Shown piece after piece: positions 48,954 through 58,169 of a DNA stretch of 64,000 nucleotides. Made by a program: the position numbers and the translations under genes. A model generated the notes under the pieces. That model did not search any database and was not told the origin of the DNA. It was given only the letters and a program-made list of their open reading frames with translations. Each line of letters starts with the position of its first letter. The first letter of the stretch is position 1. The stretch is from the NCBI RefSeq assembly GCF_000714935.1, contig NZ_JMIR01000010.1, forward strand, positions 53,497-117,496, written 5' to 3'. Origin of the DNA: Tumebacillus flagellatus (lineage in GTDB: Bacteria; Bacillota; Bacilli; Tumebacillales; Tumebacillaceae).

Positions 48954-50246
48954 ATGATCTTCAATGAGCGAATGGAAACGATGGAAAGAAAGCGCTTACA
49001 GGAGTTGCAAGTGGAACGCCTGCGTGCAACGGTGAAGCGCGTCGCGGAACGGGTGCCTTTTTACCGGGAGAAGTTTGAAGCGGCGGGCGTGAACCCTCAT
49101 GAGATCTGCTCGCTGGAGGATGTCGCGCAACTGCCTTTTACGGTTAAAAAAGACCTGCGGGACAATTACCCGTTCGGTCTGTTTGCGTGCGACCGCGATG
49201 AAGTGGCGCGCATCCACGGCTCGTCCGGCACCAAGGGCAAACCGACGGTCGTCGGCTATACCAAGCGCGATTTGGAGAACTGGGCTGAAATCGTCGCCCG
49301 CGCCATCTGCCTCGCAGGAGGACGGCCGGGTGATTTGTTCCATAACGCATACGGGTACGGTCTGTTCACCGGCGGGCTCGGCTTGCATGCCGGAGCGGAA
49401 GCGATGGGCGCGACCGTCGTGCCGGTTTCCGGCGGGCAGACGTCCCGTCAAATCACGTTGATTCAAGACTTTGAACCGCGCGGCATCTGCTGCACGCCGT
49501 CCTACGCGCTGAACATCGCGGAAGAGATGGTGCGCCAAGGACTGAATCCGGCGGCCACAACGCTTCAATACGGCATCTTCGGGGCGGAACCTTGGACGGA
49601 AGAGATGCGTTACGCACTGGAGCAAGTGTGGGGCATCAAAGCGATCGACATCTACGGTCTCAGCGAAGTGATGGGGCCGGGCGTGGCGTGCGAATGCTGC
49701 GAAGAGCAAAACGGACTGCACATCGCCGAAGACCATTTCTACGCGGAAATCATCGACCCGGAGACGCTCCAGCCGCTGCCGGAGGGGGAATTCGGCGAGT
49801 TGGTGTTCACGTCGCTGACCAAGGAAGCGTTCCCGGTGATTCGCTACCGCACGGGCGATATCTCGGCGTTGACATCACAGCCGTGCTCCTGCGGGCGCAC
49901 CACGCGCCGCATGGCGCGGATCAAGGGCCGCCTCGACGACATGCTGATCATCCGCGGCGTCAACGTGTTCCCGAGCGAGATGGAAGCGGTCTTGCTTTCG
50001 GTCGAAGAATTGGCTCCGCATTATCAAGTGGTGCTTACGCGCGAAGGCGCGCTCGACCACGTGGAACTGCACGTCGAAGTGCTCCAAGAGCTCGCGGCGA
50101 CCGCAGAGCCGGACAGCCTCACGAAGCGCGTCGGCCACCTGCTCAAAGACGCGCTCGGCGTCACGATCGGGTTGAAAGTGCACCCGCCGCAAACGCTTCC
50201 ACGAAGCGAAGGCAAAGCGGTTCGCATCCTCGACAAACGGAACTAA
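48954..50246 (+). CDS. paaK: Phenylacetate-CoA ligase (PaaK family)
   Basis: 430 residues from ATG 48954 (GAGGAGGAG upstream). AMP-forming aryl-CoA ligase that activates phenylacetate or a related aromatic acid. P-loop GSSGTKGKPTVV, YGLSEVMGPGVACECCEE, YRTGDISAL, and the C-terminal PSEMEAVLL with the Lys of SEGKAVRI. Cys-rich CECCEE and CSCGRT segments may hold a structural metal. No paaA-E oxygenase genes nearby, so it is an isolated ligase, and the natural substrate could be another aryl acid. Confidence 0.88.
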   Translation: MIFNERMETMERKRLQELQVERLRATVKRVAERVPFYREKFEAAGVNPHEICSLEDVAQLPFTVKKDLRDNYPFGLFACDRDEVARIHGSSGTKGKPTVVGYTKRDLENWAEIVARAICLAGGRPGDLFHNAYGYGLFTGGLGLHAGAEAMGATVVPVSGGQTSRQITLIQDFEPRGICCTPSYALNIAEEMVRQGLNPAATTLQYGIFGAEPWTEEMRYALEQVWGIKAIDIYGLSEVMGPGVACECCEEQNGLHIAEDHFYAEIIDPETLQPLPEGEFGELVFTSLTKEAFPVIRYRTGDISALTSQPCSCGRTTRRMARIKGRLDDMLIIRGVNVFPSEMEAVLLSVEELAPHYQVVLTREGALDHVELHVEVLQELAATAEPDSLTKRVGHLLKDALGVTIGLKVHPPQTLPRSEGKAVRILDKRN

Positions 50247-50254
50247 CGTCTCCC

Positions 50255-50291
50255 AAAAAGGAATCGGCGCGCGTTGGTTCCTTTTTTGGTA
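50255..50291 (+). terminator. Terminator after the ligase
   Basis: AAAAAGGAATC pairs with GGTTCCTTTTT around a GC-rich loop. Confidence 0.75.
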
Positions 50292-50310
50292 TTTTTGGTA
50301 TCATGGGGGT

Positions 50311-50811
50311 ATGGACAAGTACCTTCTCGCACACATTCGCAGGGGCATCGGACGCCGGAAGCGGGTGGACGCTTGGATGGCGCACATGGCCGCCAAGGGG
50401 CCGCTCTGGCTGTTTTTCGTCATGGGGGTGCTGGTGCTGACAAACGGCGCGGCGGGGCTGTGGTCGGACGTGGAGGCGGTCGTCGCGGCTGCGGCGACGC
50501 GCGGGGTCAACGAACTGATCGGGCGCGCGCGCCATCGCGACCGGCCGTTCGTGCAAGAGGGCTTCGTGCCGCTCATCGAGCACGAGCCGAGCTTCTCGTT
50601 TCCCAGCAACCACAGCGCGTGCGGGTTTGCGCTCGCCGTCGCTGTCTGTTTTGCCAATCCTCTCTTGGGCGCTCTGATGCTGCTGCTCGCCGCCGTGATG
50701 GCGTACAGCCGTCTCTATGTCGGCGTGCATTACCCGTTGGACGTCACCGCCGGCGCTGTCATCGGCTCGCTGGTCGCGTGGGGCGTTCATCTGCTGTTGA
50801 AAATGCTTTAA
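50311..50811 (+). CDS. bcrC: Undecaprenyl-diphosphatase, PAP2 type (BcrC-like)
   Basis: 166 residues, about four or five membrane helices. All three PAP2 phosphatase motifs are present: RARHRDRPF, PSNHSA and SRLYVGVHYPLDV. Recycles undecaprenyl diphosphate for wall synthesis and gives bacitracin resistance in Bacillus. Family certain; assignment to BcrC rather than another PAP2 lipid phosphatase is likely but not certain. Confidence 0.8.
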   Translation: MDKYLLAHIRRGIGRRKRVDAWMAHMAAKGPLWLFFVMGVLVLTNGAAGLWSDVEAVVAAAATRGVNELIGRARHRDRPFVQEGFVPLIEHEPSFSFPSNHSACGFALAVAVCFANPLLGALMLLLAAVMAYSRLYVGVHYPLDVTAGAVIGSLVAWGVHLLLKML

Positions 50812-50814
50812 GCA

Positions 50815-50860
50815 AAAAGCCAACGCTCTTCCGGAGAAGAGCGTTGGCTTTTTGCTTAGA
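50815..50860. terminator. Bidirectional terminator between the PAP2 gene and menA
   Basis: AGCAAAAAGCCAACGCTCTT pairs with AAGAGCGTTGGCTTTTTGCT, a very long perfect stem with A/T-rich ends on both strands. Confidence 0.92.
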
Positions 50861-51773
50861 GATGCGTGAAATAGTACAGAAACACGCCGAACACTTGCAG
50901 AATTCCGAACAACAGCTCCAACAACGAAGTCAGTCCGAACGCCATGTTCAACTCCACCGGATCGGTCGTCGGGCGGACGGTGCGAATGATGCGCACCGCC
51001 AGCGGGAACGTCAGCAGGGGGAGCAGCGAGAGGGTCGGGATGACTTCCATCGCCCAGAGCACCACCGGAATGATGTAGACGAACAGCAGCAAGATGTAGA
51101 ACAGCCGATTGGCGGGGCGCTGCGGCAGAACGGACGCGAGCGTGCGCTTGCCGATCAAGCGGTCATGGCGAATGTCGCGCAAATTGTGCACGTGCGTGAC
51201 CGCCATCGCCAGCAGCCCGTACGGCACGCCGGAGAGCAAGACGTACGCGTAGGGGATTTTGACCATCGCATAGTAGGTGCCGAGCGTCACCAGCGGTCCG
51301 CTCAAAACAAACATCGTCACTTCGCCCAGCGCATGGTAGGAAAGCGCCCACCGCGTCGCCGAATAGAGGATGCTGCCAAGTACCCCGATGATGCCGAGCA
51401 CGAGCACCAGCCAGCCGCCGACCTTGACGAGGTAAACGCCAAGGAGCAAAGCGAGGATATAGCAAGTCCAAGCGCTGACCCAAAGCTTTTGCGGAAGCAG
51501 CCAGCCCTTGTGTAAAACACCGTTGGAGACGCCGTGCGCGTCGGCCCCGCGGATGTCGTCGTAGTATTCGTTGAGCAAGTTGCTGCCCGCTTGAATCAAC
51601 AAGACGGCAATCAACGTCACGAGGAACGTCCAGCCGTCAAATCCTCGGTCCAAGAGGGCCAAGCCTCCGCCGAGCAGCACCGGAAAAATCGCTGCAATCA
51701 GAGCGGGCGGGCGAAACGCCCGCACCCACTTTTGCAGAAGAGAAGGTTGTTTGTCAATCGAAGAGGCGGGCAT
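50856..51773 (-). CDS. menA: 1,4-Dihydroxy-2-naphthoate polyprenyltransferase MenA
   Basis: 305 residues with about nine membrane helices (UbiA superfamily). Adds the isoprenoid tail in menaquinone synthesis. Prenyl diphosphate-binding motifs: NLLNEYYDDIRGAD and the second Asp motif NLRDIRHDRLIGK. AAAGGAACGACCTCC precedes the ATG. Preceded in the operon by a small membrane-protein gene (27-base gap). Other men genes are not in the window. Confidence 0.92.
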   Translation of the reverse strand: MPASSIDKQPSLLQKWVRAFRPPALIAAIFPVLLGGGLALLDRGFDGWTFLVTLIAVLLIQAGSNLLNEYYDDIRGADAHGVSNGVLHKGWLLPQKLWVSAWTCYILALLLGVYLVKVGGWLVLVLGIIGVLGSILYSATRWALSYHALGEVTMFVLSGPLVTLGTYYAMVKIPYAYVLLSGVPYGLLAMAVTHVHNLRDIRHDRLIGKRTLASVLPQRPANRLFYILLLFVYIIPVVLWAMEVIPTLSLLPLLTFPLAVRIIRTVRPTTDPVELNMAFGLTSLLELLFGILQVFGVFLYYFTHL

Positions 51774-51800
51774 GGAGGTCGTTCCTTTCTACCGGCGGTC

Positions 51801-52196
51801 TCAACCGCGAAACTGGCTTTGGCGGATGGCGTCCACTTCGTCCAGATACGCGCGAATGTCTTGTTCGCGGTAGACGTGAAAGGTGCCGATGTTCTGCGCC
51901 ACGCGGTGTGCTTCTTCGGAAACCAGGTGCATGTAGATCTGTTGATAGGTGACAGGAGGAAACGATTGCACTTGAACCACCGCGCGCGAAATTTCCATAA
52001 TGACACGGTAGTCATTCGTATAATTTCGCCATTTGTAATCCTGCGGCATCACGACCACGTTTTCCGGCACGTCGTACTCCCGATCCCGAAACAGGATCTT
52101 GGCGAGAAAATAGCCGATGAACAACAACAGAGGCGTGCCGACGATCAGCAGCCAATAACCTGTGTCCAACCACGGCGTTTCATAGACGATCCTCAT
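51801..52196 (-). CDS. Hypothetical membrane protein upstream of menA
   Basis: 131 residues. One membrane helix (about 12-34: GYWLLIVGTPLLLFIGYFLA), then a cytoplasmic domain of ~95 residues (DYKWRNYTNDYRVIMEISRA, YQQIYMHLVSEEAHRVAQNI). Not recognised. GCGAGGTGAA is the SD. Probably co-transcribed with menA; a respiratory-chain or membrane role is only suggested by that. Confidence 0.58.
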   Translation of the reverse strand: MRIVYETPWLDTGYWLLIVGTPLLLFIGYFLAKILFRDREYDVPENVVVMPQDYKWRNYTNDYRVIMEISRAVVQVQSFPPVTYQQIYMHLVSEEAHRVAQNIGTFHVYREQDIRAYLDEVDAIRQSQFRG

Positions 52197-52237
52197 TTTC
52201 TTAAATTCACCTCGCGAGATCAGATCTCTCTGGTCTA

Positions 52238-52287
52238 ACTATACTATGAGATTCCAGCCCTTCACAATATGTGAGAGAGCTGGAATC
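52238..52287. promoter_or_regulatory. Promoter of the menA operon overlapping a nested palindrome
   Basis: Minus strand: TTGTGA (52267-52262), 18-base spacer, TATAGT (52243-52238). GATTCCAGC (52250-52258) and GCTGGAATC (52279-52287) flank TCACA-ATA-TGTGA (52262-52274). The palindrome covers the -35 region. The rest of the 357-base gap to livK is AT-rich and shows nothing else I can support. Confidence 0.5.
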
Positions 52288-52553
52288 CTGTTCTTTCCTA
52301 GCATCTCCCCTTTATCCGTCGCATAGAATCGGAACAGGAGCACGAAATCAAGCGCAATTGAATCCTAAACCCTTAATTTTCGAGAATTCGATTAAAAATC
52401 GGGGGATATGGCAGGTGAAGACACAAAATATTTCGTGTACTATGAATCCATAGATAATTCTGAACTTTTACACTACTGTTACAATCTATGAGCTAATCTT
52501 TCAGAGACAGAAACAAATGCAAAGTTTCACCATGTAAAAGGGGGCTTTTTTCG

Positions 52554-53735
52554 ATGATGATGAGCAAGAAATTTATCGCCGTAACCGCAGTTCTGACGGC
52601 CACGACAGCACTGGCGGGTTGCGGTTCGAAATCGACCGGCAGCTCTTCGAGCAACGGCGACACCATTAAAATCGGCGCGAACCTGGAGTTGACGGGTGCG
52701 GTCGCAGCGTTTGGCACCTCTCAGTTGAACGGGATCAAACTCGCGATGGAAGAGATCAACAGCGCAGGCGGCGTCAACGGCAAGAAACTTGAAGTCGTCT
52801 CGGCGGACAACGCTTCCAAAAAGGATGAATCCACCCGCACCGCGACCAAACTGATCACCGAAGACAAAGTCGACGTGCTGATGGGCGCTGCGATCTCCGG
52901 CGACACCTTCGCAGCGGTTGAAGTGGCGAACAACAAGAAGATCCCGATGCTGACCCCGTCGGCGACCAACGACGACATCACGTTTGACCACAAGAAAAAC
53001 AAACTCAACGACTACGTGTTCCGCGCTTGCTTCATCGACTCCTTCCAAGGGAAAGTCATGGCGGACTTCTCGGCTGACAACCTGAAAGCGAAGAACGCGG
53101 TCATCTATACCGACAACTCTTCCGACTATTCCAAAGGCTTGGCGAAATCCTTCAAATCGGAATTCGAATCCAAGGGCGGCAAGATCGTGGCGGAAGAATC
53201 TTACCAAACCAAAGACACCGACTTCAAAGCGGTTCTGACCCGCATCAAGACCCTGAACCCGGAAGTTATCTGGGTGCCGGGCTACTACGAAGAAGTCGGC
53301 AAAATCGTCAAGCAAGCCCGCGAAATGGGCATCACCGCCGCGATCGAAGGCGGCGACGGCTGGGACGCTCCGCAGCTCGTCGACATCGCAGGCAAAGAAA
53401 ACCTGAACAACACCTTCATCTCGAACCACTACACGTCCGAAGATCCGGACCCGAAAGTCCGGAAGTTCATCGACGCGTTCAAAGCGAAATACAACACCGT
53501 TCCGGACGCGATGGCGGTCCTCGGCTACGACGCAACCTACATGGTCGCGGACGCAGTGAAGCGCGCAGGCTCCACCGACAAGGAAAAAATCAAAGAAGCA
53601 CTCGCAAACACCAAAAACTTCGAAGGTGTAACCGGTAAAATCTCGCTCGATAAAAACCACGACCCGGTCAAGGCAGCCGTTGTCCTCGAGTACAAAGACG
53701 GCAAGCAAACTTTCAATACCAAAGTACAACCGTAG
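52554..53735 (+). CDS. livK: Branched-chain amino-acid-binding lipoprotein LivK
   Basis: 393 residues. Lipoprotein signal with Cys23 (LAGC). Type I periplasmic-binding fold: IKIGANLELTGAVAAFGTSQ, IKLAMEEINSAGGVNGKKLE, then MGAAISGDTFAAVEVAN and IPMLTPSATND. Captures Leu, Ile or Val for LivHMGF. AAAGGGGG is the SD; three consecutive ATG codons (Met1-3). A hairpin terminator lies between this gene and livH, which normally gives excess binding protein over permease. Confidence 0.92.
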   Translation: MMMSKKFIAVTAVLTATTALAGCGSKSTGSSSSNGDTIKIGANLELTGAVAAFGTSQLNGIKLAMEEINSAGGVNGKKLEVVSADNASKKDESTRTATKLITEDKVDVLMGAAISGDTFAAVEVANNKKIPMLTPSATNDDITFDHKKNKLNDYVFRACFIDSFQGKVMADFSADNLKAKNAVIYTDNSSDYSKGLAKSFKSEFESKGGKIVAEESYQTKDTDFKAVLTRIKTLNPEVIWVPGYYEEVGKIVKQAREMGITAAIEGGDGWDAPQLVDIAGKENLNNTFISNHYTSEDPDPKVRKFIDAFKAKYNTVPDAMAVLGYDATYMVADAVKRAGSTDKEKIKEALANTKNFEGVTGKISLDKNHDPVKAAVVLEYKDGKQTFNTKVQP

Positions 53736-53750
53736 GTTGTGTTTTTTGGA

Positions 53751-53790
53751 AGGGGAGCCGGTGTCGAAAGACACGATGCTCCCCTTTTTA
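53751..53790 (+). terminator. Attenuating terminator between livK and livH
   Basis: AGGGGAGC and GCTCCCCTT pair around an inner TGTC-GAAA-GACA tetraloop hairpin, then TTTTTA. Partial read-through into livHMGF is expected. Confidence 0.82.
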
Positions 53791-53816
53791 ATTGAACGAA
53801 GAGAGGTGTTGTATCC

Positions 53817-54704
53817 ATGACTTTCGATTACATCGTTCAACAGCTCATCAACGGGATCTCGATCGGTTCGATCTATGCTTTGATCGCGTTGGGCTACACG
53901 ATGGTCTACGGGATCATCAAACTGATCAACTTTGCGCACGGCGACGTGTTCTTCGTCGGGGCGTACACCGGTTACTTCACCGCCAAAGCCGGTCTCGGTC
54001 TCATCCTCTCCTTGATCATCGCGATGGCGGTCTGCGCGCTGCTTGGCGTCATCATCGAGCGCCTGGCGTACCGTCCGCTGCGCAACGCGGCCCGCATCGT
54101 CATCTTGATCACCGCCATCGGCGTCTCGTTCCTCTTGGAAAACCTCGGGATCGTCACCTTGGGCGCCCAAGCGCAGGGCTTCCCGGATATCGTGAACAAA
54201 TCGACGTACACCCTGTGGGGCGATGTGACGATCGACTCCATCCAGCTCATCGTCCTCGTCGTCACCGTCGTGTTGATGGCGGTTCTGCAATACGTCGTGC
54301 ACCGCACCAAAATCGGCAAAGCGATGCGCGCCGTCTCCTTCGATATGGAAGCGGCACGCCTGATGGGCATCAACGTCGACACCACGATCTCGGCAACGTT
54401 CGCGATCGGTTCGGCGCTGGCGGGCGCGGCAGGCGTCGTGTTTGCGATCATGTACCCGTCCGTCGACCCGTTGATGGGCGTCATTCCGGGCTTGAAAGCG
54501 TTCGTAGCCGCTGTGCTCGGCGGCATCGGGATCATCCCGGGCGCACTGGTCGGCGGTCTGCTGCTTGGCGTCGTCGAGACCGGCGTGCAGTCGATTCCGG
54601 GCATGTCGCTCTGGCGCGACGGCGTGGCATTTGCCATCTTGATCCTCATCCTCATCTTCAAACCGACCGGCCTGTTCGGTAAAAACGTCCGCGAGAAAGT
54701 GTAG
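53817..54704 (+). CDS. livH: Branched-chain amino-acid permease LivH
   Basis: 295 residues, about eight membrane helices. Family patterns: QQLINGISIGSIYALIALGY, TMVYGIIKLINFAHGDVF, then TKIGKAMRAVSFDMEAARLM with GINV (the EAA-like loop), and FVAAVLGGIGIIPGALVGGL. First permease subunit, 12 bases before livM. Confidence 0.93.
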   Translation: MTFDYIVQQLINGISIGSIYALIALGYTMVYGIIKLINFAHGDVFFVGAYTGYFTAKAGLGLILSLIIAMAVCALLGVIIERLAYRPLRNAARIVILITAIGVSFLLENLGIVTLGAQAQGFPDIVNKSTYTLWGDVTIDSIQLIVLVVTVVLMAVLQYVVHRTKIGKAMRAVSFDMEAARLMGINVDTTISATFAIGSALAGAAGVVFAIMYPSVDPLMGVIPGLKAFVAAVLGGIGIIPGALVGGLLLGVVETGVQSIPGMSLWRDGVAFAILILILIFKPTGLFGKNVREKV

Positions 54705-54715
54705 GTGGAGACTCA

Positions 54716-55666
54716 ATGAACAAGCGGTTTTTCATCGGTATTGCGATCAGCTTGGTCTTCTATGGAGTGGTCCAAGCACTGATCTCGGGCGAGATCCTCA
54801 ACGACTTCTACATTGATACGCTCGTGATGCTCGGCGTCAACATCATCTTGGCGGTCTCACTGAACTTGATCAACGGCTTCACCGGCCAATTCTCGATCGG
54901 ACATGCCGGGTTCATGTCGATCGGGGCGTACGTCTCGGCGATCATGACCACGAACTTGGGATATTCCTTCCCGCTCGGACTTCTCTGCGGTTGTCTCGCG
55001 GCGGCGGTCGCCGGTCTGATCATCGGCTTCCCGACCCTGCGCCTCAAGGGCGACTACCTCGCCATCGCAACGCTCGGCTTCGGGGAGATCATCCGCATCG
55101 TGTGGCTGAACAACGACTATGTCGGCGGCGCGGCCGGTCTTAACGGCATCGAGCGCGTCACGAACTGGTCGTGGATTTTCTTCGGGGTTTTGGTGGCCGT
55201 CGTCGTGATTCAAAACATCGTCAAGTCCACGCACGGCCGCGCGATGATCTCCGTTCGCGAAAACGAGATCGCGGCAGAAGCGATGGGCATCAACGTCACC
55301 AAGTACAAAGTTATCGCGTTTGTCGTCGGCGCTTTCTTCGCCGGGATGGCGGGAGCGTTTTCCGCTCACTACTTCTACGGCATCGCGCCGACCAGCTACA
55401 ACTTCATGAAGTCGTTTGAAATCCTCGTCTTCGTGGTGCTCGGGGGCCTCGGCAGCACGGCGGGCACGATCATCGGCACGATTCTCCTCACGCTGCTCTT
55501 CACGTACCTCCAAGACATTCCGGAATGGCGCATGGTCATCTACTCCATGATCTTGATCTTGACGATGATCTTCCGTCCGAAGGGCCTGCTCGGGAATGTC
55601 GACGTGACGAAGTTCTTCAAAAAAGGGGGCGCGTCCAAAAATGGCGGCACAACAACAACTCCTTAA
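54716..55666 (+). CDS. livM: Branched-chain amino-acid permease LivM
   Basis: 316 residues, eight or nine membrane helices. Patterns: LNLINGFTGQFSIGHAGFMS, PTLRLKGDYLAIATLGFGEI, GRAMISVRENEIAAEAMGIN and VVLGGLGSTAGTIIGT. The 3' end overlaps livG by 26 bases. The C-terminal tail (KKGGASKNGGTTTTP) is low complexity and lies in that overlap. Confidence 0.93.
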   Translation: MNKRFFIGIAISLVFYGVVQALISGEILNDFYIDTLVMLGVNIILAVSLNLINGFTGQFSIGHAGFMSIGAYVSAIMTTNLGYSFPLGLLCGCLAAAVAGLIIGFPTLRLKGDYLAIATLGFGEIIRIVWLNNDYVGGAAGLNGIERVTNWSWIFFGVLVAVVVIQNIVKSTHGRAMISVRENEIAAEAMGINVTKYKVIAFVVGAFFAGMAGAFSAHYFYGIAPTSYNFMKSFEILVFVVLGGLGSTAGTIIGTILLTLLFTYLQDIPEWRMVIYSMILILTMIFRPKGLLGNVDVTKFFKKGGASKNGGTTTTP

Positions 55667-56417
55667 AGCAGAAAAAGTCTCCCGCGTCTTCGGCGGCTTG
55701 AAAGCCGTCTCCGATGTGAACTTGGAGATCAACGACGGAGAACTTGTCGGGCTGATCGGCCCGAACGGCGCGGGCAAGACCACCCTGTTCAACTTGCTGA
55801 CCGGCGTGTACGAACCGTCCGACGGCGACATCACCTTCTCCGGTACGCGCGTCAACGGCCTGAAGCCCTACCAGATCACGAAGCGCGGGGCTGCACGGAC
55901 GTTCCAAAACATCCGCCTCTTCGGTGAAATGACCGTTTTGGAAAACGTCATGGTCGCGTACAACATGCACGCCCAGCACAATCTCTTCTCTTCGATCCTG
56001 CGCCTGCCGACGCACTTCAAGGGCGAAGCGGACATGCGCGAAAAAGCGATCGAGTTTCTGAAGATCTTCAACCTCGAAAGCAAGAAGGACGAAATCGCCA
56101 AAAACCTCCCCTACGGCGAACAACGCCGTCTGGAGATCGCCCGTGCGCTCGCCGCCAAGCCGAAACTGTTGTTGCTTGACGAGCCGGCCGCCGGGATGAA
56201 CCCGCAAGAGACGACCGATCTGATGAACTTGATCCGCTGGATTCGCGACGAATTCAAGATCACGATCCTCTTGATTGAGCACGACATGGGCTTGGTCATG
56301 GGCGTGTGCGAGCGCATCTACGTGCTCGACCGCGGGCAGATGATCGCTTCCGGCACTCCGGAACAGATTCGCACCAACCCGAAAGTCATCGAAGCCTATC
56401 TGGGCCAGGAGGTGTAG
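55641..56417 (+). CDS. livG: Branched-chain amino-acid ABC ATPase LivG
   Basis: 258 residues. Walker A GPNGAGKTT, Q-loop FQNIRLF, signature LPYGEQRRLEIARAL (LivG variant of LSGGQ), Walker B LLLLDEPAAGMN, H-loop IEHDMG. Powers import with LivF. Starts inside the 3' end of livM. Confidence 0.94.
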   Translation: MAAQQQLLKAEKVSRVFGGLKAVSDVNLEINDGELVGLIGPNGAGKTTLFNLLTGVYEPSDGDITFSGTRVNGLKPYQITKRGAARTFQNIRLFGEMTVLENVMVAYNMHAQHNLFSSILRLPTHFKGEADMREKAIEFLKIFNLESKKDEIAKNLPYGEQRRLEIARALAAKPKLLLLDEPAAGMNPQETTDLMNLIRWIRDEFKITILLIEHDMGLVMGVCERIYVLDRGQMIASGTPEQIRTNPKVIEAYLGQEV

Positions 56418-56420
56418 CCC

Positions 56421-57125
<705 letters not shown>

Positions 57126-57135
57126 GACTTTTTTC

Positions 57136-57182
57136 CAAAACAGCTCTCTTCCCATCCGTGACGGGGAGGGAGCTGTTTTGAT
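57136..57182 (+). terminator. Terminator of the liv operon
   Basis: CAAAACAGCTC (57136-57146) pairs with GAGCTGTTTTG (57170-57180) with an inner TCCC/GGGA helix. Confidence 0.85.
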
Positions 57183-57244
57183 TTCATAATTCACGGGTGC
57201 AAACGCAAACTAATCCGGAAGAGGTTGAAAAAGGTGGGGATGAC

Positions 57245-57536
57245 ATGACAGTCAACCAAGTGGTGATGGGGCTTGATATCGGCACGACGTCCACCAAAGC
57301 GGTCGTGTTCGGACCTCGTGGTGGAGTCATAGCCGCGCATGCGGTCGACTATCCGATTTTGCAGCCGCATCCGGCGTGGGCGGAACAAGACCCGGAGGAG
57401 ATCTTGCAAGCGGTGATCGAAAGCGTGCGCCATGCCGTGCTCAAATCGGGAGTGCGCGCGTCCGACGTGCGGGCGATCGGATTCAGCGCGGCGATGCACT
57501 CGTTGATCGCGCTTACCGGCGATGGAGACGATCCTC
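57245..57536 (+). pseudogene. Gluconokinase (FGGY) N-terminal fragment
   Basis: From ATG 57245 (AAGGTGGGG upstream) about 97 residues match the FGGY N-terminal ATPase domain: VVMGLDIGTTSTKAVVFG, then PAWAEQDPEEILQAVIES and AIGFSAAMHSLIAL. Similarity stops at GDGDDPL near 57536; the remaining ~400 residues, including the second FGGY domain, are absent. The frame runs on to 57862 only as unrelated sequence. GFSAAMHSLI points to the gluconokinase branch (Bacillus GntK). Confidence 0.75.
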
Positions 57537-57584
57537 TCGCGGGTCTCCCTCGTGCTGATCCTCATCCTCGACGTGCTCGTCTAA
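57522..57584 (+). pseudogene. C-terminal remnant of a GntP-type gluconate permease
   Basis: In the +1 frame over the kinase break, ATG GAG ACG at 57522 begins METILSRVSLVLILILDVLV and a TAA at 57582. A MET-I-L-S-x-V-x-L final helix is the end of GntP family transporters as I recall them. gntP follows gntK in Bacillus gnt operons, so a single deletion would produce exactly this join. The match is only 20 residues. Confidence 0.45.
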
Positions 57585-57619
57585 AAAACGCCCCGGTACA
57601 TCTGGCCCTGCAACCCCCG

Positions 57620-57654
57620 CGGCCCTCGCGATTGAGAGGAGGGCCGTTTTTTCG
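57620..57654 (+). terminator. Terminator downstream of the gnt remnant
   Basis: CGGCCCTC (57620-57627) pairs with GAGGGCCG (57639-57646), then six T residues. Confidence 0.82.
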
Positions 57655-57657
57655 TTC

Positions 57658-57690
57658 GCCGAACATGCTGGAAGCCGAACATGCTATAAT
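57658..57690 (+). promoter_or_regulatory. Extended -10 promoter with a 12-base direct repeat
   Basis: TGCTATAAT (57682-57690) is a consensus extended -10. GCCGAACATGCT occurs at 57658-57669 and again at 57674-57685, 16 bases apart, the second copy running into the -10. Confidence 0.55.
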
Positions 57691-57722
57691 AGGGACACCT
57701 TGCCGAAAACGGAGTGAATTGC

Positions 57723-58169
57723 ATGAGCGACAACCAAAATCAAATCACGGTGGAAGTTACGATGGAGAACGGGCAGGTGCAGTTCGGCCAATCGCTGATG
57801 ACCGCGATGTGGGAGCCGACCCGCTTGATTCCGTACGCGGTCGACGGCCTCTATTCGTTTGAATACAAAGATCAAACCTACGGCATCGTCGATTTGCTGT
57901 GCCGCCTCGACGAACTGAACGAAGACCTGCGCGCCCAAGGCCCGGAGAAGATCATCGAGACGATCTTGGAGCTGATCAACTCGGTCTACATCGGCGACGA
58001 ATCGCTCGTTTTGATCGGCCGTTGCATGGACCTCTACGCGGTGGAAATGCAAGGGCGCAACTGCATCGTCTTTCGCACGATCATCATGGGCGCGGACAAA
58101 TCGGTCGAAGAGATGATCGGCCTGCGCGACGTCGGCCAAACACTCTTCCCCGTTCCGCAGCCGGAATGA
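57723..58169 (+). CDS. Hypothetical 148-residue protein
   Basis: Start ATG 57723, seven bases after GGAGTG. Soluble alpha/beta protein: ITVEVTMENGQVQFGQSLMT, then LLCRLDELNEDLRAQGPEKI and EMQGRNCIVFRTIIMGADKS. Not recognised. Its TGA overlaps the ATG of the DUF3109-like gene by four bases, so the pair is coupled and likely works together. Confidence 0.62.
   Translation: MSDNQNQITVEVTMENGQVQFGQSLMTAMWEPTRLIPYAVDGLYSFEYKDQTYGIVDLLCRLDELNEDLRAQGPEKIIETILELINSVYIGDESLVLIGRCMDLYAVEMQGRNCIVFRTIIMGADKSVEEMIGLRDVGQTLFPVPQPE

Noticed and set aside
57536..57862. Continuation of the gluconokinase frame past the break
   Set aside because: After 57536 the translation loses all FGGY similarity, becomes Arg/Pro-rich, crosses a terminator and enters the next gene in the wrong frame.
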